This document shows positions 36,514 to 47,679 of a stretch of 64,000 nt of DNA, in pieces. The position numbers were made by a program, and so were the translations under genes. The stretch comes from Trachythela sp. YZ-2020 (Eukaryota; Cnidaria; Anthozoa; Malacalcyonacea; Clavulariidae): positions 2,162,001-2,226,000 of the forward strand of contig JADLSH010000377.1 of assembly GCA_016169945.1 (NCBI GenBank). Direction: 5' to 3'. Under the pieces are notes generated by a model. That model saw nothing but the letters and a program-made list of their open reading frames with translations, made no database searches and had not been told where the DNA came from. Each line of letters opens with the position of its first letter. The stretch's first letter is position 1.

Positions 36514-36907
36514 GGGGCTGTTTATATGTTTTTATGTTTATGTTTTCGCTGACCGGGCCAGCCCGGTAAGCGGGATGAATTTGTCTTGTGTTTATATGAG
36601 AAAATTTCATCCCGGCAGGCGGGATGATTTTGTTGTTTTGACCTTTGACATTGTTTTGACAGTTGGCGGCGGTGTCTCTTTCAACTTTCATCCCGGCAAC
36701 CGGGCTGGCCCGGTTAGTGAGTGTTTATATGGGGAAATTTTCAACCCGGTAAGCGAGATCTCGCCTTTTTCAAGCGAGATCTCGGGAACCGGGCCAGCCC
36801 GCTTGCCCATATAAACGCACAGTAGTTTTTACTATAAAATCAATTACACGGCGAGATCTCGCTAAGCCTGGTCAGCGAGCCAGCCCGGCTTCCATATAAA
36901 CAGCCCC
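36514..36907. mobile_element. 394-bp MITE with GGGGCTGTTTATATG ends
   Basis: The left end GGGGCTGTTTATATG and the right end CATATAAACAGCCCC are perfect inverted repeats, flanked by TTA on the left and TAA on the right (at least a TA duplication). The interior is GC-rich for this window, with many copies of 'cccgg' and 'gcgagatctcg' in both orientations. No ORF of significance. Superfamily undetermined (Tc1/mariner- or PIF-like by target). Confidence 0.75.
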
Positions 36908-37329
36908 TAAGACAACGTTATTTTTCAAAATTACTACGCCAACGAACTTACCGAGCTATTCAAAACACTTAAGCTATTCAAAACACTCGCAGAGCGTGTT
37001 TTAACACTCCTGCTCGTGTTTTAAATAGTACTTAAAGAATGTGTATCATCAGGCATACATTGCGCTCTTCAATGAGCAGGGCGGCCATTTTCTTGGCAGA
37101 TAAATTGCTGTGATATTGCATATTATTACATTGTTATTAAAATACATTTGTTGAGCGCAAATTAGCATAAAAATATTCAGATGCGCTGTGAAATAAAGTA
37201 TACATACTATTATGCAACTACTGCATGCGTTTATAGGTTAAAAATGAGTATAATTTACGTATATACAAGCTAAAAAATTTATCCGTAAACATTAAAAAGC
37301 AATATCATAGGCAATACGAAATAAATAAG
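36908..37329. other. No gene seen
   Basis: A short direct repeat 'agctattcaaaacactt / aagctattcaaaacactc' (36,955-36,988). Otherwise featureless. Confidence 0.4.
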
Positions 37330-38115
37330 TTTCTTAAATGTACTAAGTGAGCTTAAAAGCCTTAATTCTTTAGGAAGGCGGTTCCGCAGTTTCGGTGCAG
37401 CAAATTTAAACGCTTTCGCCCGTATTCTAAAAGCTCACTCACACTCACACTCAATGAGTGGAGGTTCAATCTGAGCTTCTCTTGAGTGTTAATTCTGTTT
37501 TTGAATAGCTGGAGGGTTAGTGCCGTACCTTACTATGTGACTACTCACCCACCAGTTATTAAAAAACAGCATTGACACTCATGAAAAGCTCAGATTGAAC
37601 CTCCACTCATTGAGTGTGAGTGTGAGTGAGCTTTTAGAATACGGGCGTTTGTCTCCGATTGAATTGAGTGACTTGCCAGACGGCACAGTAAGGATTATTT
37701 CATTGCTTGATCGAAGATTATAGTTAGGCTGTACCCTGATTTGAATCAAATCACGCAAGTACTCAGGAGCCAATCCATGGATCGCTTGAAAAGTTAAGGC
37801 GCGAATCTTAAATTCAATTCGAGATTTAACGGGTAGCCAGTGAAGCTCCTTTTAGAAAGGACTGATATGCACAAATTTTGGAACCATCTAGACCAATCTG
37901 GCAGCAGAATTCTGAACTCTCTGTAGCTTTGCAATTTGATAAGCCGGTAGTCCGTACATTAGACTGTTACAGTAGTCAAGACGAGAAATTACAAGCGCGT
38001 GAACGAGGGTGGTTGTAACATCCATTGTTACATATTTCCGAATCTTTTGAATATTGCACAGGAAGTAAAAAGTATCGAAGTAATCCATCCAATATATTGT
38101 CATTCCTTGCTGGAA
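37330..38115 (-). pseudogene. LINE reverse transcriptase C-terminal fragment
   Basis: 37888-38142 has 'RLDYCNSLMYGLPAYQIAKL' and 'QRVQNSAARLV'; 37579-37773 has 'APEYLRDLIQIRVQPNYNLR'. Both are CR1/L2-type C-terminal motifs. The coding sequence continues beyond a fold-back insertion at about 37,330-37,416 with F-K-F-A-A-P-K-L-R-N-R-L-P. An in-frame stop lies near 37,852. It lacks the catalytic RT core. Confidence 0.75.
37417..37647. mobile_element. Fold-back / MITE inserted in LINE fragment
   Basis: Long inverted repeat with 60-bp arms at 37417-37476 and 37588-37647, near perfect, with ends CGCCCGTATTCTAAAAGCTC. The arms contain the palindrome-like CTCACTCACACTCACACTCA...TGAGTG. It splits the LINE coding sequence between G-D-K and K-A-F-K-F. 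No clear target duplication (the flanks share only about 2-4 bp). Confidence 0.75.
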
Positions 38116-38207
38116 AGCGTATATTTTATAACATTCCACCAAGTAGACTAATACTTTGAATTAGAGCGTGCTTTGTTTCGAGGGAAAACACTACATTATT
38201 TACATAT

Positions 38208-38390
38208 ATGGCGTCGCCTTCATTGCCAAAGCTCGGCAGGCCAAAACTAGGCATTGATATACACCGAATTGGCTTACGAATGGATGTTTACAATCAATGG
38301 CTGGTACAAAAAGATCCGGTACGTAAAGAATGGCTGAGAAAACCCACAGTGGATTTGCTAGTCACCTGCTGGAAATTCTCGAAGAAATGA
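38208..38390 (+). CDS. Short ORF with GRPKLG motif, unrecognised
   Basis: 60 codons beginning M-A-S-P-S-L-P-K-L-G-R-P-K-L-G-I-D. The G-R-P-K motif (AT-hook-like) followed by I-R-L-x-x-D-V-Y-N-Q-W resembles the N-terminus of uncharacterised cnidarian proteins that I remember, but there is no firm family. A frameshifted continuation (38,350-38,400) reads like L-L-E-I-L-E-E-M-T-R-M-K, so it may be an exon of a decayed gene. Confidence 0.3.
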   Translation: MASPSLPKLGRPKLGIDIHRIGLRMDVYNQWLVQKDPVRKEWLRKPTVDLLVTCWKFSKK

Positions 38391-38399
38391 CACGAATGA

Positions 38400-38716
38400 A
38401 AGGTGAAAATCAACTGCCTTCAACCCATGGTGAGTTCATTATCAATTATTACATGTCTTGTTTAAAATAAATGACATTTTTGTATTAGGGAGATATTTGA
38501 TTCATGCATGCTTGATATTGGCTTTTTTATTACATACAATGGTTAAATGATATATTATTGTTTGTTTTTTGCACATTCACACTCTTTACACTTGTGCGAC
38601 CAACCTGTGGTTTGGCATTCATGATTTAAAAAGTCATTACTCCAGATTTAACTCAATCTGCGGGAAAATGCTTAATCTATTAGCTGGCAATGCGCCCATA
38701 TACGTCCTACTTTAGT

Positions 38717-38749
<33 letters not shown>

Positions 38750-39840
38750 TGTCAGTGGCAGGGTCTAAAATGCTCTCTTGCGTGATTACGATTGTTGAAT
38801 ACGCGAATATAAAATGAAGTAGCATTCCCGAATCATAATAAAAAAATAGCGCGGAATGCATGCCGGTTGACAAACATTCTTTAAGTCGAATAATTATCCA
38901 TACCAAATTTTAACTTGAAACCAAACCGCTAATTTTTTTTGTAAATACATGCACTTCAACCGTTTTTTTCCCTTGGTTTTTGAACACCTCTTCTCATGAT
39001 CTCGTAATTTCTGGGAGAAAAGTTCTTTTCTTGAATGCATGCAATTAACAGAATAACTGACGAGTTGAACAAGGGGATAACTTTCGGCCATGCCATTAAG
39101 AGTTTAAACAAAGGACGCCTCCACGTATTTGAACAACTTTAAGCGGCATGTAGGCTTAATTAAATTTTGGCGGCATGTAAGTAATTATATACTTGGCTCA
39201 TTTCAATCCCAATCATGGTCCAAATACTGCGAAACCATCAAAATACTGCGAAATTAACGAAGAAATTTATTTAATTAACATTCGGGAATTTCGTGATTCT
39301 ATCGAGAAACAAAATGACAAATTGTTACCGAGCCGTGTAACTTTGCGGACCGTGCTAGACAGACATGTGTCGGACACGTGAAATTGAAGATATTTGAGCT
39401 TAATAACTTTCGACAAGACAGAAATAACATTTGATCATATAACAATTTTTCCTATATAATAAGATTGGCATTATTGTGCAACTAAAATACAGTTATTCCA
39501 ATCAATTTCTATTCAATTTCAGAAAGTCAGACCAGTAATGCTAATTTTCCTCATATCCAGGATGCTAGTCTATATCGTCACCTAAAATGCAGGAAATCAT
39601 TTTTCAGAAATCCAAATTACACCGGTTTATGACCCAAGGCCTCCCGCAAAATACTCACCTCCTGTTAATATATAATTGAAGGACTACACTGCATAATTAT
39701 TCCTCCCCCTTTTGAACAGATGTGCATAACTTTTTAAACTACGCCTTCCAAAACAACTTAATTAGAAACAAAAACATTTGGAATAAGTTATCATGTTTCC
39801 ATAACGTAAATATATTGGATGGAATATTTTGTCATTCCTA
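38400..39840. other. No gene supported
   Basis: The frame 39193-39381 (62 codons) contains N-H-G-P-N-T-A-K-P-S-K-Y and R-V-T-L-R-T-V-L-D-R-H, but has no recognisable domain or splice context. The rest is empty. Confidence 0.35.
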
Positions 39841-39999
39841 TCATTATTATTATTATTATAAAAATGAGTATTCCCCGTAGGGTTTTTCAATTCTTATTTG
39901 CAATAAAAGATTAACTATTTGATACTATTTACAAGATATGGAGTAGTAAGAAAGCTAAGATCTATAATAAGTTTATAAAATAAGATATTAAGATTTTGT

Positions 40000-41364
40000 T
40001 CACCTTTCAAAGTGTTGATTTAACATGCTAAGCTTTACTTTTGTTTTAAATGTTATTAACGGAAGTTTTTTCAATTCTTTATCTAAACTACTCAACTTCA
40101 CAGCTCTATATCTGAAACTTCTCTGTCCTGTTGTGGTTGAGCATAAGGGGATGTGTAGTGAGTTATTGTTTCTTCTCACACGATCGTTTAATTCCATTCG
40201 TTTGTGAAATAGGTCAGCCAGATATGGAGGAGCTAGGCCGTTCATGCATTTATAAATCATAACCATGTCTCTATACAGCAGGTGCTCTTCAGGAAGCCAA
40301 CCAATATCACGTAGAAGTGGTGTAATATGATCGAATTTTTTTACCGTTAGCTATAATTCTGCATGCAAAATTCTGGACAGCTTGTAATTTATTTATGTTT
40401 GATGAGCTCGTGTTTGACCAGACTGTAGAACAATAATATAATTTGTCCATGACCACAGCGCAAATAATGTAGATCAACGTATTTCGGTCGCAGCAGTGTT
40501 TGATGCGGTTTATTTGGCAAAGTTTCGCCATACACGCTGATGTAAGATGACTGATGTGCTTATTGTAAGTCCAATTACAGTCTAGGGTCATTCCAAGATC
40601 ATTTGTAAAAGTGACAGGTTCAATTGTTTTATTTAAAAAATTCAAAGACATTTTCTGGCAATGAGTTCAGCAACTGTCGTATTCCAACTAGAAGAAACTT
40701 GGTTTTTCCGGGATTAATTAATAGCGCGTTTTTACAACACCATTCAGCCACAAGACCAAGGTCCAACTCAAGCTTCTGTTTAGCTTCTAACACTTTTTCG
40801 ATGGGGAATGACAACGATATTTTGGAATCGTCAACAAAAGCGTTCAGCTCACTTGTTTGCGTCACTGTTGGAAGGTCATTTGTATATATACAAAAGAGCA
40901 ATGATGACAAGATGGCCCCCTGTGGCACACCATGAGTAATAGACAGGGCTGCAGATAAAGATGACCCGATGCGGATCTTCTGAGCACGCCCGGTTAGATA
41001 ACTTTCAAACTATTTAACCGTTTCCTGAGATGCACCAACATCGCTCAATTTTTTTAACAGGATGTGATGACTAATACTATCGAAGGCTTTTGAGAGGTCA
41101 ATTAAAATTAGTGCATCGCCTCTTGTTGTCCATCGCATCCAAAAAGTGATCGGTTGTTAATAAATTTAAAGTTTCGGTAAACGTTGATGTGGCAAAGGAA
41201 CAATTCATGATGTCAGTAATAGGACCAAGGACGAGAGGAAGACAATATTTTAGAACACTCATACTTACTTTGTCGGGGCCTGGCGATTTATTAGAAGGCA
41301 TGGAAATGATGATTCGTTCGACCTCAGTAAACGATACAGGTGATAATTTAAACGTTTGATGCAA
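40000..41364 (-). pseudogene. LINE copy A reverse transcriptase (frameshifted)
   Basis: Frames in order: 41098-41364 ('NKSPGPDKVSMSVLK', RT fingers), then an interval with a stop, 40629-40928 ('MPQGAILSSLLFCIYTNDLP', motif B, and F-V-D-D, the catalytic motif), 40307-40651 (thumb) and 40000-40266 (C-terminus, 'MVMIYKCMNGLAPPYLADLF'). At least three frame changes break it. Motif A lies in the interval 40,930-41,097. Confidence 0.75.
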
Positions 41365-41495
41365 GACATAGCCAGTTGGTATTGGAATAGGACTTGTGAT
41401 TGATACGTCGAAATTATTGTCCAGGGCTAATTGAGCCGTAGCGTTTGCGGTTTTTTCTCCAACAACGACAAAGAATTGGTTGAATTCATTTGCAA

Positions 41496-42262
41496 TCAGT
41501 TCTGGGGCTTTACTATAACGTTGTATTGGTCTTTCTTTGGTAAGTATGCTCCGATTAATGATTTTCCATAAAGATGCGGCGTTGTTTTTATGGGCTGAGA
41601 CTTCGCTACGAACATATTCTTTCTCTGCTTTTTTAGAGCAGTTTTGACTGATTGTCTTGCGTGTTTATAAGATCTCCAATCTATAATGTCACGTGTAAGT
41701 TGAAATTGTCGATGGAGTCTATCTCTATTAATCTTCAAATATTGAATCCTTTGGGTAATATATGGACATGGACGATGACGAACTCTAATTCTTTTTACTG
41801 GCGCATAAATGTTCAAGGTAGGTAATAAAGAATCGTTAAATTTTGATAGTTTAGCATTCACTTCATTTTCAGAAAAAATTATTGTATGAGCTTTTCATTC
41901 TTAAATGCAAGGTCTGCTGTAAATAACGCAGGGTTATAGTTTTTATAACTACGCACGGTGATGTAACTTGGTGGTTGCTTAGGAAGTTTTAAATTCAAAA
42001 CCACGTACACAGGGAAGTGATCGCTTATAGAAATGTTGGTAACACCACTTTTCTGTACTAATTCCGGGGTCGAGGTCATTACGACGTCTATTAATGATAT
42101 ACTAGTTCCAGTAATCCTTGTGGGTGAAGTAATCACTTGCTTAAGATTCAACTCGGAAACAAAATTTGTCAATGCCAGTCCATCATGGTTTTCCTGTAAA
42201 AGATCACAGTTTAGATCGCCTAGGATAGTAATAGGCTTATTGAACGTTAAAGCATGGATCAA
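41496..42262 (-). pseudogene. LINE copy A endonuclease C-terminal half and linker
   Basis: 41879-42262 has 'ITILGDLNCDLL', 'SLIDVVMTSTPEL' and 'ISDHFPVYVVLNL', the G-D-x-N, D-V-V and catalytic S-D-H motifs. 41496-41861 is the basic linker to RT. The N-terminal half of the endonuclease (catalytic Asn and Glu) is absent: upstream to 42,480 is non-coding. The 121-codon linker frame is identical in copy B. Confidence 0.75.
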
Positions 42263-42489
42263 CGAAGGTTTCAGGTTTTCTTTTTTAACGAAAGGGAAGT
42301 AGCTTTGTTGCGATCCGCGTAACTTCCGCTACTGATTATATCGGCAAACCGCGCTGTTTATCATATCTGCAATCCGCGCCACATAACCGCACTGATTACT
42401 CGGCAGGGAAAGTTTGCTCCTTAACAGATATGATTATGAATTAAAACTTGAAACAGACATGTACAGAAACCATAATATTAAGAATGTAG

Positions 42490-42955
42490 ATTTGGTTTCC
42501 CAAAACCATTACAAGATGCAACAGCACTAACTTATGAGGTTGTAGGTAAGAAGAATAAGTCTATAGAGTCTGAATTGCATACCAAACGAAATGAGGAACG
42601 ACTTAATTCGCATAACAGGGTCATGCTTGAAAATTGGCGGGCCAATGTGGATTTGCAGGTAATTGTAGATGAGAAGGCATGTGCAAGATACATGGCCAAG
42701 TATGCTGCAAAAGGAGAACCGCAATCAAAATCTGCCTCCGAAATACTAAAAGTGTCTGTATCCTCATTACAGAATGATGACCCAGTATCTTCAGCCATCA
42801 AGAAAGCTATGATCCAAGTAGCTGGAGATAGAGATATCGCAGCCCAAGAAACAGCACATATGTTACTTAGTCTGCCATTGGTAGGCTGCACATATAGTTT
42901 TGTTACTATTTCTTTAGAAAAACAGCAGGAAGGTTATTCTTCATGCAGAAAATGA
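42490..42955 (+). pseudogene. Helitron Rep-domain tail
   Basis: Contains 'NVDLQVIVDEKACARYMAKY' then A-A-K-G-E-P, and 'AAQETAHMLLSLPLVGCTYS'. Both are conserved between the Rep and helicase domains of animal Helitrons (family forms remembered: N-x-D-x-Q-x-I-x-D and A-x-E-x-x-x-x-L-L-x-x-P). A frameshift near 42,915 separates it from the helicase frame at 43,011. Confidence 0.7.
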
Positions 42956-43010
42956 AGGAGACGAGGTACTTCAGAAATCTGTTGTAGAAGATTATGGAGA
43001 GCGCACAGGA

Positions 43011-45009
43011 GTGAGGAGTAGGTATACTGGGTTGTCTCAAGTGAATTTGATGCAATATGCGTCGCAGTACACCAAAGTCAGAGGTGAGTTGACTAAACGG
43101 GCAAATCCGTACATTGTCAGAACATTTTCAAAAGTTACAGCTAATCCCGGTGGTCCTAATTTTGGAAAATACTGTAAGTATCAGCTTATAAAGTTTAAGC
43201 CATGGGAAGGTAAAGCATCAAATGCTTGGGATAATCAGGATGAGAGTGATGACATGTTTATTACCACTTATCATTTGTTTCTTCAGACTGAATTTGCTGA
43301 AGAGAATGTATTTAGGTATTCTGTTGAATCAGAAATGGTTCATGCTGCACATTCTGGTCAAAGCTATAAAAATGATCAGAGTGATGATGAAAGTGATGAT
43401 GAAAGTGAAAATGATCCTAAGGACGAGGAGGAAGTTGATGATTGGATGTTATTGTGCAGAATCAACCAACGTTATGATGAAGCGGGTAATGGGATGTCGA
43501 GCAGGGAACCAGTTGACTGGTTTGAGGCGGTAAAATCTGTACCTATAGATTTGCTAAAGGAATCTCCGGGATGGATATATCAACAGAGAAAGGATGCTGA
43601 GGAACTTGGTCACCAAGGATACAGACAAGATGGTCAACAACATGTTGTTGTTCTGGAGACTTTGAATGAAAAACAACGATTGGCTTTTGACATTATCACA
43701 TCTCAGACTGGTGATAATCCTGTTCATATGATTGTCTGTGGGACAGCCGGAACAGGTAAGACGTACTTAATTAGTGCTGTGAAACAAGTATTAGGCGATC
43801 AGTGTATTGTTACAGCAACCACTGAGATTGCAGCCTTTAGTATTAATGGTCAAAGGCTACATTCTGGTGCTCAACTTCCTATTCGTGAATATAGGGAATT
43901 GAAGGGCGATTCTTTGCAGCGACTACAACTGAGACTAGAAGGTAAGAGGTATCTGATCATTGACGAAATGTCAATGATTGGGCACAAAATGCTATCATGG
44001 CTGGAAAACAGACTACGTGCTGGCACTGGAAAGGAAGACGTCCGTTTTGGTGGTATGTCAATAATTTTAATGGGTGATTTTGGTCAATTACCACCTGTAG
44101 GTGATAGGCCAATGTACATTACTGGTAACAGTTCAGTAATAAGTGACCATGGTCACAGTATGTATCTGACATTTGATTCTGTAATAATTTTAGAGCAGGT
44201 TATGCGTCAGGCTGGTGAAGACCCAGAGGCAATAGCATTTAGAGCATTATTGATGAGAATGCGAAATGGTCAAGTTACAGAGGATGACTGGAAACTATTG
44301 TTGGACCATTCGACGACCAATATACCAATGGATCAGTTTACAGATGCTATCCGATTGTATTTTGACAAAAATAGTGTTGCTGAATACAATTATGAAAAGC
44401 TATTAGCAATTGACAACCTATTGCAAAAATTCAAGCGAGACATTCTGGTCATGGGGCAAGTGCTGCCCCATCTGAAGATGCGGGGGGATTAGACGCAGTT
44501 CTGTTTTTGTCCACCAAAGCAGAAGTAATGCTCACATGCAACCTGTGGGCTGAGGTTGGTCTTTGCAAAGGCTCTTTTGGAACTATTGAGCAGATTTGGT
44601 TTGCAGAAATCATGGGCCCTCCAAACCTGCCAGTCGCAGTATTGGTTCATTTTCCTGCATACTCTGGTCCTGCATTTCTAGACGTCTGTTTGAATGGACG
44701 GCTGATGGAAAGCACTTGTCGAGACAACAAGTTCCATTGAGGTTGAGGTATGCAATGACTATTCATAAATCTCAAGGACAAACACTAACAAAAGCTGTTG
44801 TTGATTTAGGTAAAGGAGAAAAAGTCGCTGGGTGCACCTTTGTAGCTACATCCAGGGTAAGATCGATTCATGATATTGTGTTTGAACCAATGACGTTTGA
44901 CCGCCTTAAAGCAATCGGGAAGAATAAGAATATGAAGAAAAGGCTAGAAGCTGAAGAGCGGCATAAGGTACTTGCAGAGAAGACTGTGCAGAAGCATAGG
45001 AAGCAATGA
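43011..45009 (+). pseudogene. Helitron PIF1-like helicase
   Basis: The 493-codon frame 43011-44492 holds Walker A 'CGTAGTGKTYL', Walker B 'YLIIDEMSMIG' and 'LMGDFGQLPPVGDRP', canonical PIF1/RecD superfamily-1B motifs. After a frameshift, 44507-44740 continues ('STKAEVMLTCNLWAEVGLCK'), and after another, 44596-45009 carries 'LRYAMTIHKSQGQTLTKAVV', the C-terminal helicase motif, and ends with a basic tail. There is an acidic stretch (S-D-D-E-S-D-D-E-S-E) before the helicase. Two frameshifts make it a pseudogene. Helicase motifs are otherwise intact. Confidence 0.82.
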
Positions 45010-46360
45010 AAGTTATCATAGTGTCAGTAGTGAATTTGTATGTTACTTAGTGGTGTTTGAATATCTGAGATACTGGGCACATGTTCTGTGCTTCCGAGTG
45101 AATTATTTGGCCTGTTACTAGGCACAATTTTGAAGGTGTGACCACTGTGGTGTGACATTGGTTTATGCTTTTATTATTGTGTTTTTGAGGAGGCAATTAG
45201 AGATTGGCATTTGTCAAAAGGTGCCTGTTACTAGACACAATATTTATGTTGTGTTTTTGAGGTTGGTTGTTGACATTATGAGTCCTTAACAATAAAATAT
45301 CACTTAAATATGGAATAACATGTCTTAGATCTATTGAAGATTACAAATTTTAAATAAGATGAAAAGCAATTTGAAAAGGTAAGTTGCTGTCCTTTTATTA
45401 AGTTAGCACCCTTTTAAACATCTTCCGGATATATAATTATTTCAAATTTTATCGATTTCTTATAGATTTCCACTCCATGAATGCTTCGTGTGGTGCTATA
45501 TGGCTATTAAATAATCCACACACAAGATCCCGCACAATTTCAAACTTCTGGAAGCACGGGAAAATATCCGAGCGTATATATACTACCGTACTGGACGGTG
45601 TCTGTCGTAAGTATTCATTATTACAAACAAATTATGCCTGTTTTTCAATATTTCCACCTCTTCAATATGCCCCCTCTCTTTAACACCTCGCCCTGTTGTA
45701 TAAGAATAAAATAATTATGCCACCCCTCCACACCTCTCCTTAAAGGTACCAAAAAATAAGCCCTTGGGGTCTATGTAAATGTTTAAGGCTGTAATATAAC
45801 ATACCAGGTACTGTACATAAATGCTAAATGTAACTTTTCTCATTTCAGATGTTCATGCTGAAGACGATATTGGTATATTATTACTTGAATGATAATTAAA
45901 AACCATGTTGTATAATTCTAAATTTTAGAATAGAATAACAGGTAATGTTCAGTATAATACAATACCTATAGTATATAATATATATTTGGAATATTATGGT
46001 TAATTCAAAACAATATTTGCTAACCACAAACCTAGATTAACTATATTTTCATTTAAATGTAGATTCAAGCCATTCAAGTTTTGTGAGGGAAAACGTCAAA
46101 AGTTAGTTTTGATATATAAAATGCATTCAATTAGTGCAATTTCATCTGCAAAGAGATACAACAAATGCTTGTGCATGATATATTAGCTAATACTTTAGGT
46201 TTCATTAACTAAAACTTGGTTGTTCAATATTATTAGTTGAGGAACCTAAAGAGTTTCTTTTCTGTTTCCATCAGATCCCAAAACTAATAGATATATGTTC
46301 ACTTGTCGTTTTTTAGTGCCTGTTGGAAACAGTTCGCCCACCTTAACACCACCTTAACAA
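45010..46360. other. Helitron 3' region and AT-rich flank, no gene
   Basis: A phrase 'gcctgttactagxcacaat' occurs twice (about 45,113 and 45,222), each followed by a TTTTGA-type stretch; possibly Helitron 3' subterminal repeats. No ORF supported. Confidence 0.4.
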
Positions 46361-46365
46361 TCTCA

Positions 46366-46490
46366 GCAACTGGACTCTGTACGTAGCTCAGTTTGTTAGA
46401 GCGCCGCACAAGAATTGCAGGGAATCGCAACTGCTCCTGCATAGGTCCGTAAAAAATATATATGTATTTCGGTTCGAGTATTCCATCTAC
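46366..46490 (+). repeat. tRNA-derived SINE, second copy
   Basis: AACTGGACTCTGTACGTAGC then TCAGTTTGTTAGAGCGCCGC is the same head as the element at 20,055-20,130 (opposite strand). A GGTTCGAG B-box-like motif follows about 90 bp later, at 46,472. Confidence 0.6.
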
Positions 46491-46681
46491 TAGCACCATC
46501 TACTAACTTTTTAGTTCAACTTTCCCTTGCAAAAAGGCCTTTCGACATTTCGTATAATTATATATTTTCCTATTTCAAGAAACAACGCAGACCAAAGAGT
46601 AAGATACAGGTACTACTTCTCATTATTACTTAATATACAAGTTATGGAAATTTCCCTATAGAAAACTTTATTATATCTATA

Positions 46682-46687
46682 CACCTA
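46682..46687. repeat. Target-site duplication, left (CACCTA)
   Basis: Immediately outside the left AGTAGATATGACC terminus; identical to 57120-57125. Confidence 0.85.
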
Positions 46688-46995
46688 AGTAGATATGACC
46701 CCCCATCCAGGGTAAATTTCCCGCCATATGACGTCAGCATTTTGAGGATCTCGCCATATGACGTCATTTGCGTAGATACGCGTAGATACATGTAGATACA
46801 TGTGGATATGCGTAGGTACGCGTAGATACATGAAGATGCATACGGATATGCGTAGATACTCGTAGATACGCGTAGATACATGTAGATGCATACGGATATG
46901 CGTAGATACGCGTATCTACACATATCTACATGTGGATATGCGTAGATACGCGTAGATACATGTAGATGCATACGGATATGCGTAGATACGCGTAA
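46688..46995. repeat. Left terminal inverted repeat with GTAGATAC array
   Basis: The outer 110 bp contain AGTAGATATGACC, a CCCCCCATCCAGGG block and two TGACGTCA octamers exactly 30 bp apart (46729-46736 and 46759-46766). After these comes an array of GTAGATACGC, GTAGATACAT and GGATATGC units with 10-12 bp periodicity, many ending in ACGCGT, ACATGT or ATGCAT palindromes. Long open frames across it (YLRVSTHI repeats) are a by-product of the periodicity. Confidence 0.85.
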
Positions 46996-47679
46996 GTAGG
47001 TGTACCCATCCATACATCCAGCGGCGGAAGTGATGTCACACTTGGAAGTAAGAATACTAATGAGATGACGTAACATAAAGCGTTGCGTAACATAAAACGT
47101 TGCGTAACGTTTAAATATTAATAGCGTTGTGTAACATAAAACGTTGCGTAACGTTTAAATACTAATAGCGTTGCGTGGGGTGTTAGGAAGCGTGATAGAG
47201 TGCCACGAGAGTGCAGGAATAAGCCTAGAGCAAAATAGGGCCATTCAGAACATGAACATTAATTAATTTAAGAACATTAACTACAATTTTCAGAACATTA
47301 TTCTGTTTAGATTAATGAAGCGTTGCGGCGCTCGGTATATATTCACTAAAGTTCCAAACAATGCTTGTGGGACGTAGGTAATGACATCATACGCATGAGC
47401 ATCAACATAATTTGTAAAATGTAGAAGGTTATGTTCAGTTCACTCTGAGATTCATTTATTAAAGCTTACTACGGTGCTAATGACTTTTCTTGACGTTTTT
47501 GGACCGCCGCCGTTTGTTTATCTACAGTTTTAGTTTATTTCTGGCTACTTTAAAAGTTTCGCATGAGGCTGTACGGAATGTTTGTTGTCGAGAAATAAAT
47601 AACAGCAGAGAGTTTTGTGTTTTGATTTTATTTAAATTACACACAGCAATTTAGATGTTTCTCTTAATACGTTTTGGCT
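46996..47679. repeat. Left subterminal region with GCGTTGCGTAAC tandem repeat
   Basis: Between about 47,066 and 47,182 the unit 'gcgttgcgtaacataaaacg ttgcgtaacgtttaaatactaatag' (split here for length) recurs two to three times. The rest, to the ATPase stop at 47,680, is non-coding. Two AATAAA signals on the minus strand (near 47,626 and overlapping the ATPase stop near 47,680) are candidate poly(A) signals for the ATPase. Confidence 0.6.

Larger units (their letters stand above)
39841..42480 (-). mobile_element. CR1/L2-like LINE copy A (2.64 kb)
   Basis: Minus orientation. The 3' end is at (TTA)n, 39,841-39,860, preceded by an AAAAACCCTACGGGGAATAC motif. The body carries RT and the C-terminal half of the endonuclease. 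The 5' end is at 42,480, exactly where identity to copy B stops. Beyond 42,480 the flanking DNA is Helitron coding sequence, so copy A lies against or inside the Helitron. Confidence 0.82.
42481..45009 (+). mobile_element. Helitron fragment (Rep tail and PIF1-like helicase)
   Basis: Plus-strand coding remnants of a Helitron RepHel protein. It begins mid-protein at the LINE copy A junction; codons upstream of 42,575 already read F-P-K-P-L-Q-D-A-T-A-L-T-Y-E-V. The N-terminal Rep catalytic motifs are missing. The right boundary (the 3' hairpin) was not identified. Confidence 0.78.

Noticed and set aside
42033..42302. Plus-strand ORF with 89 codons, repeated at 59,728-59,997
   Set aside because: Shadow of the LINE endonuclease; it repeats only because the LINE does.
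46642..47076. 144-codon minus frame with repeated YLRVSTHI / HLHVSTRIY
   Set aside because: It is the translation of the 10-12 bp GTAGATAC array in the left inverted repeat. The same happens at 50,027-50,442, 54,601-54,822, 55,857-56,159 and 56,914-57,201, in several frames at once.
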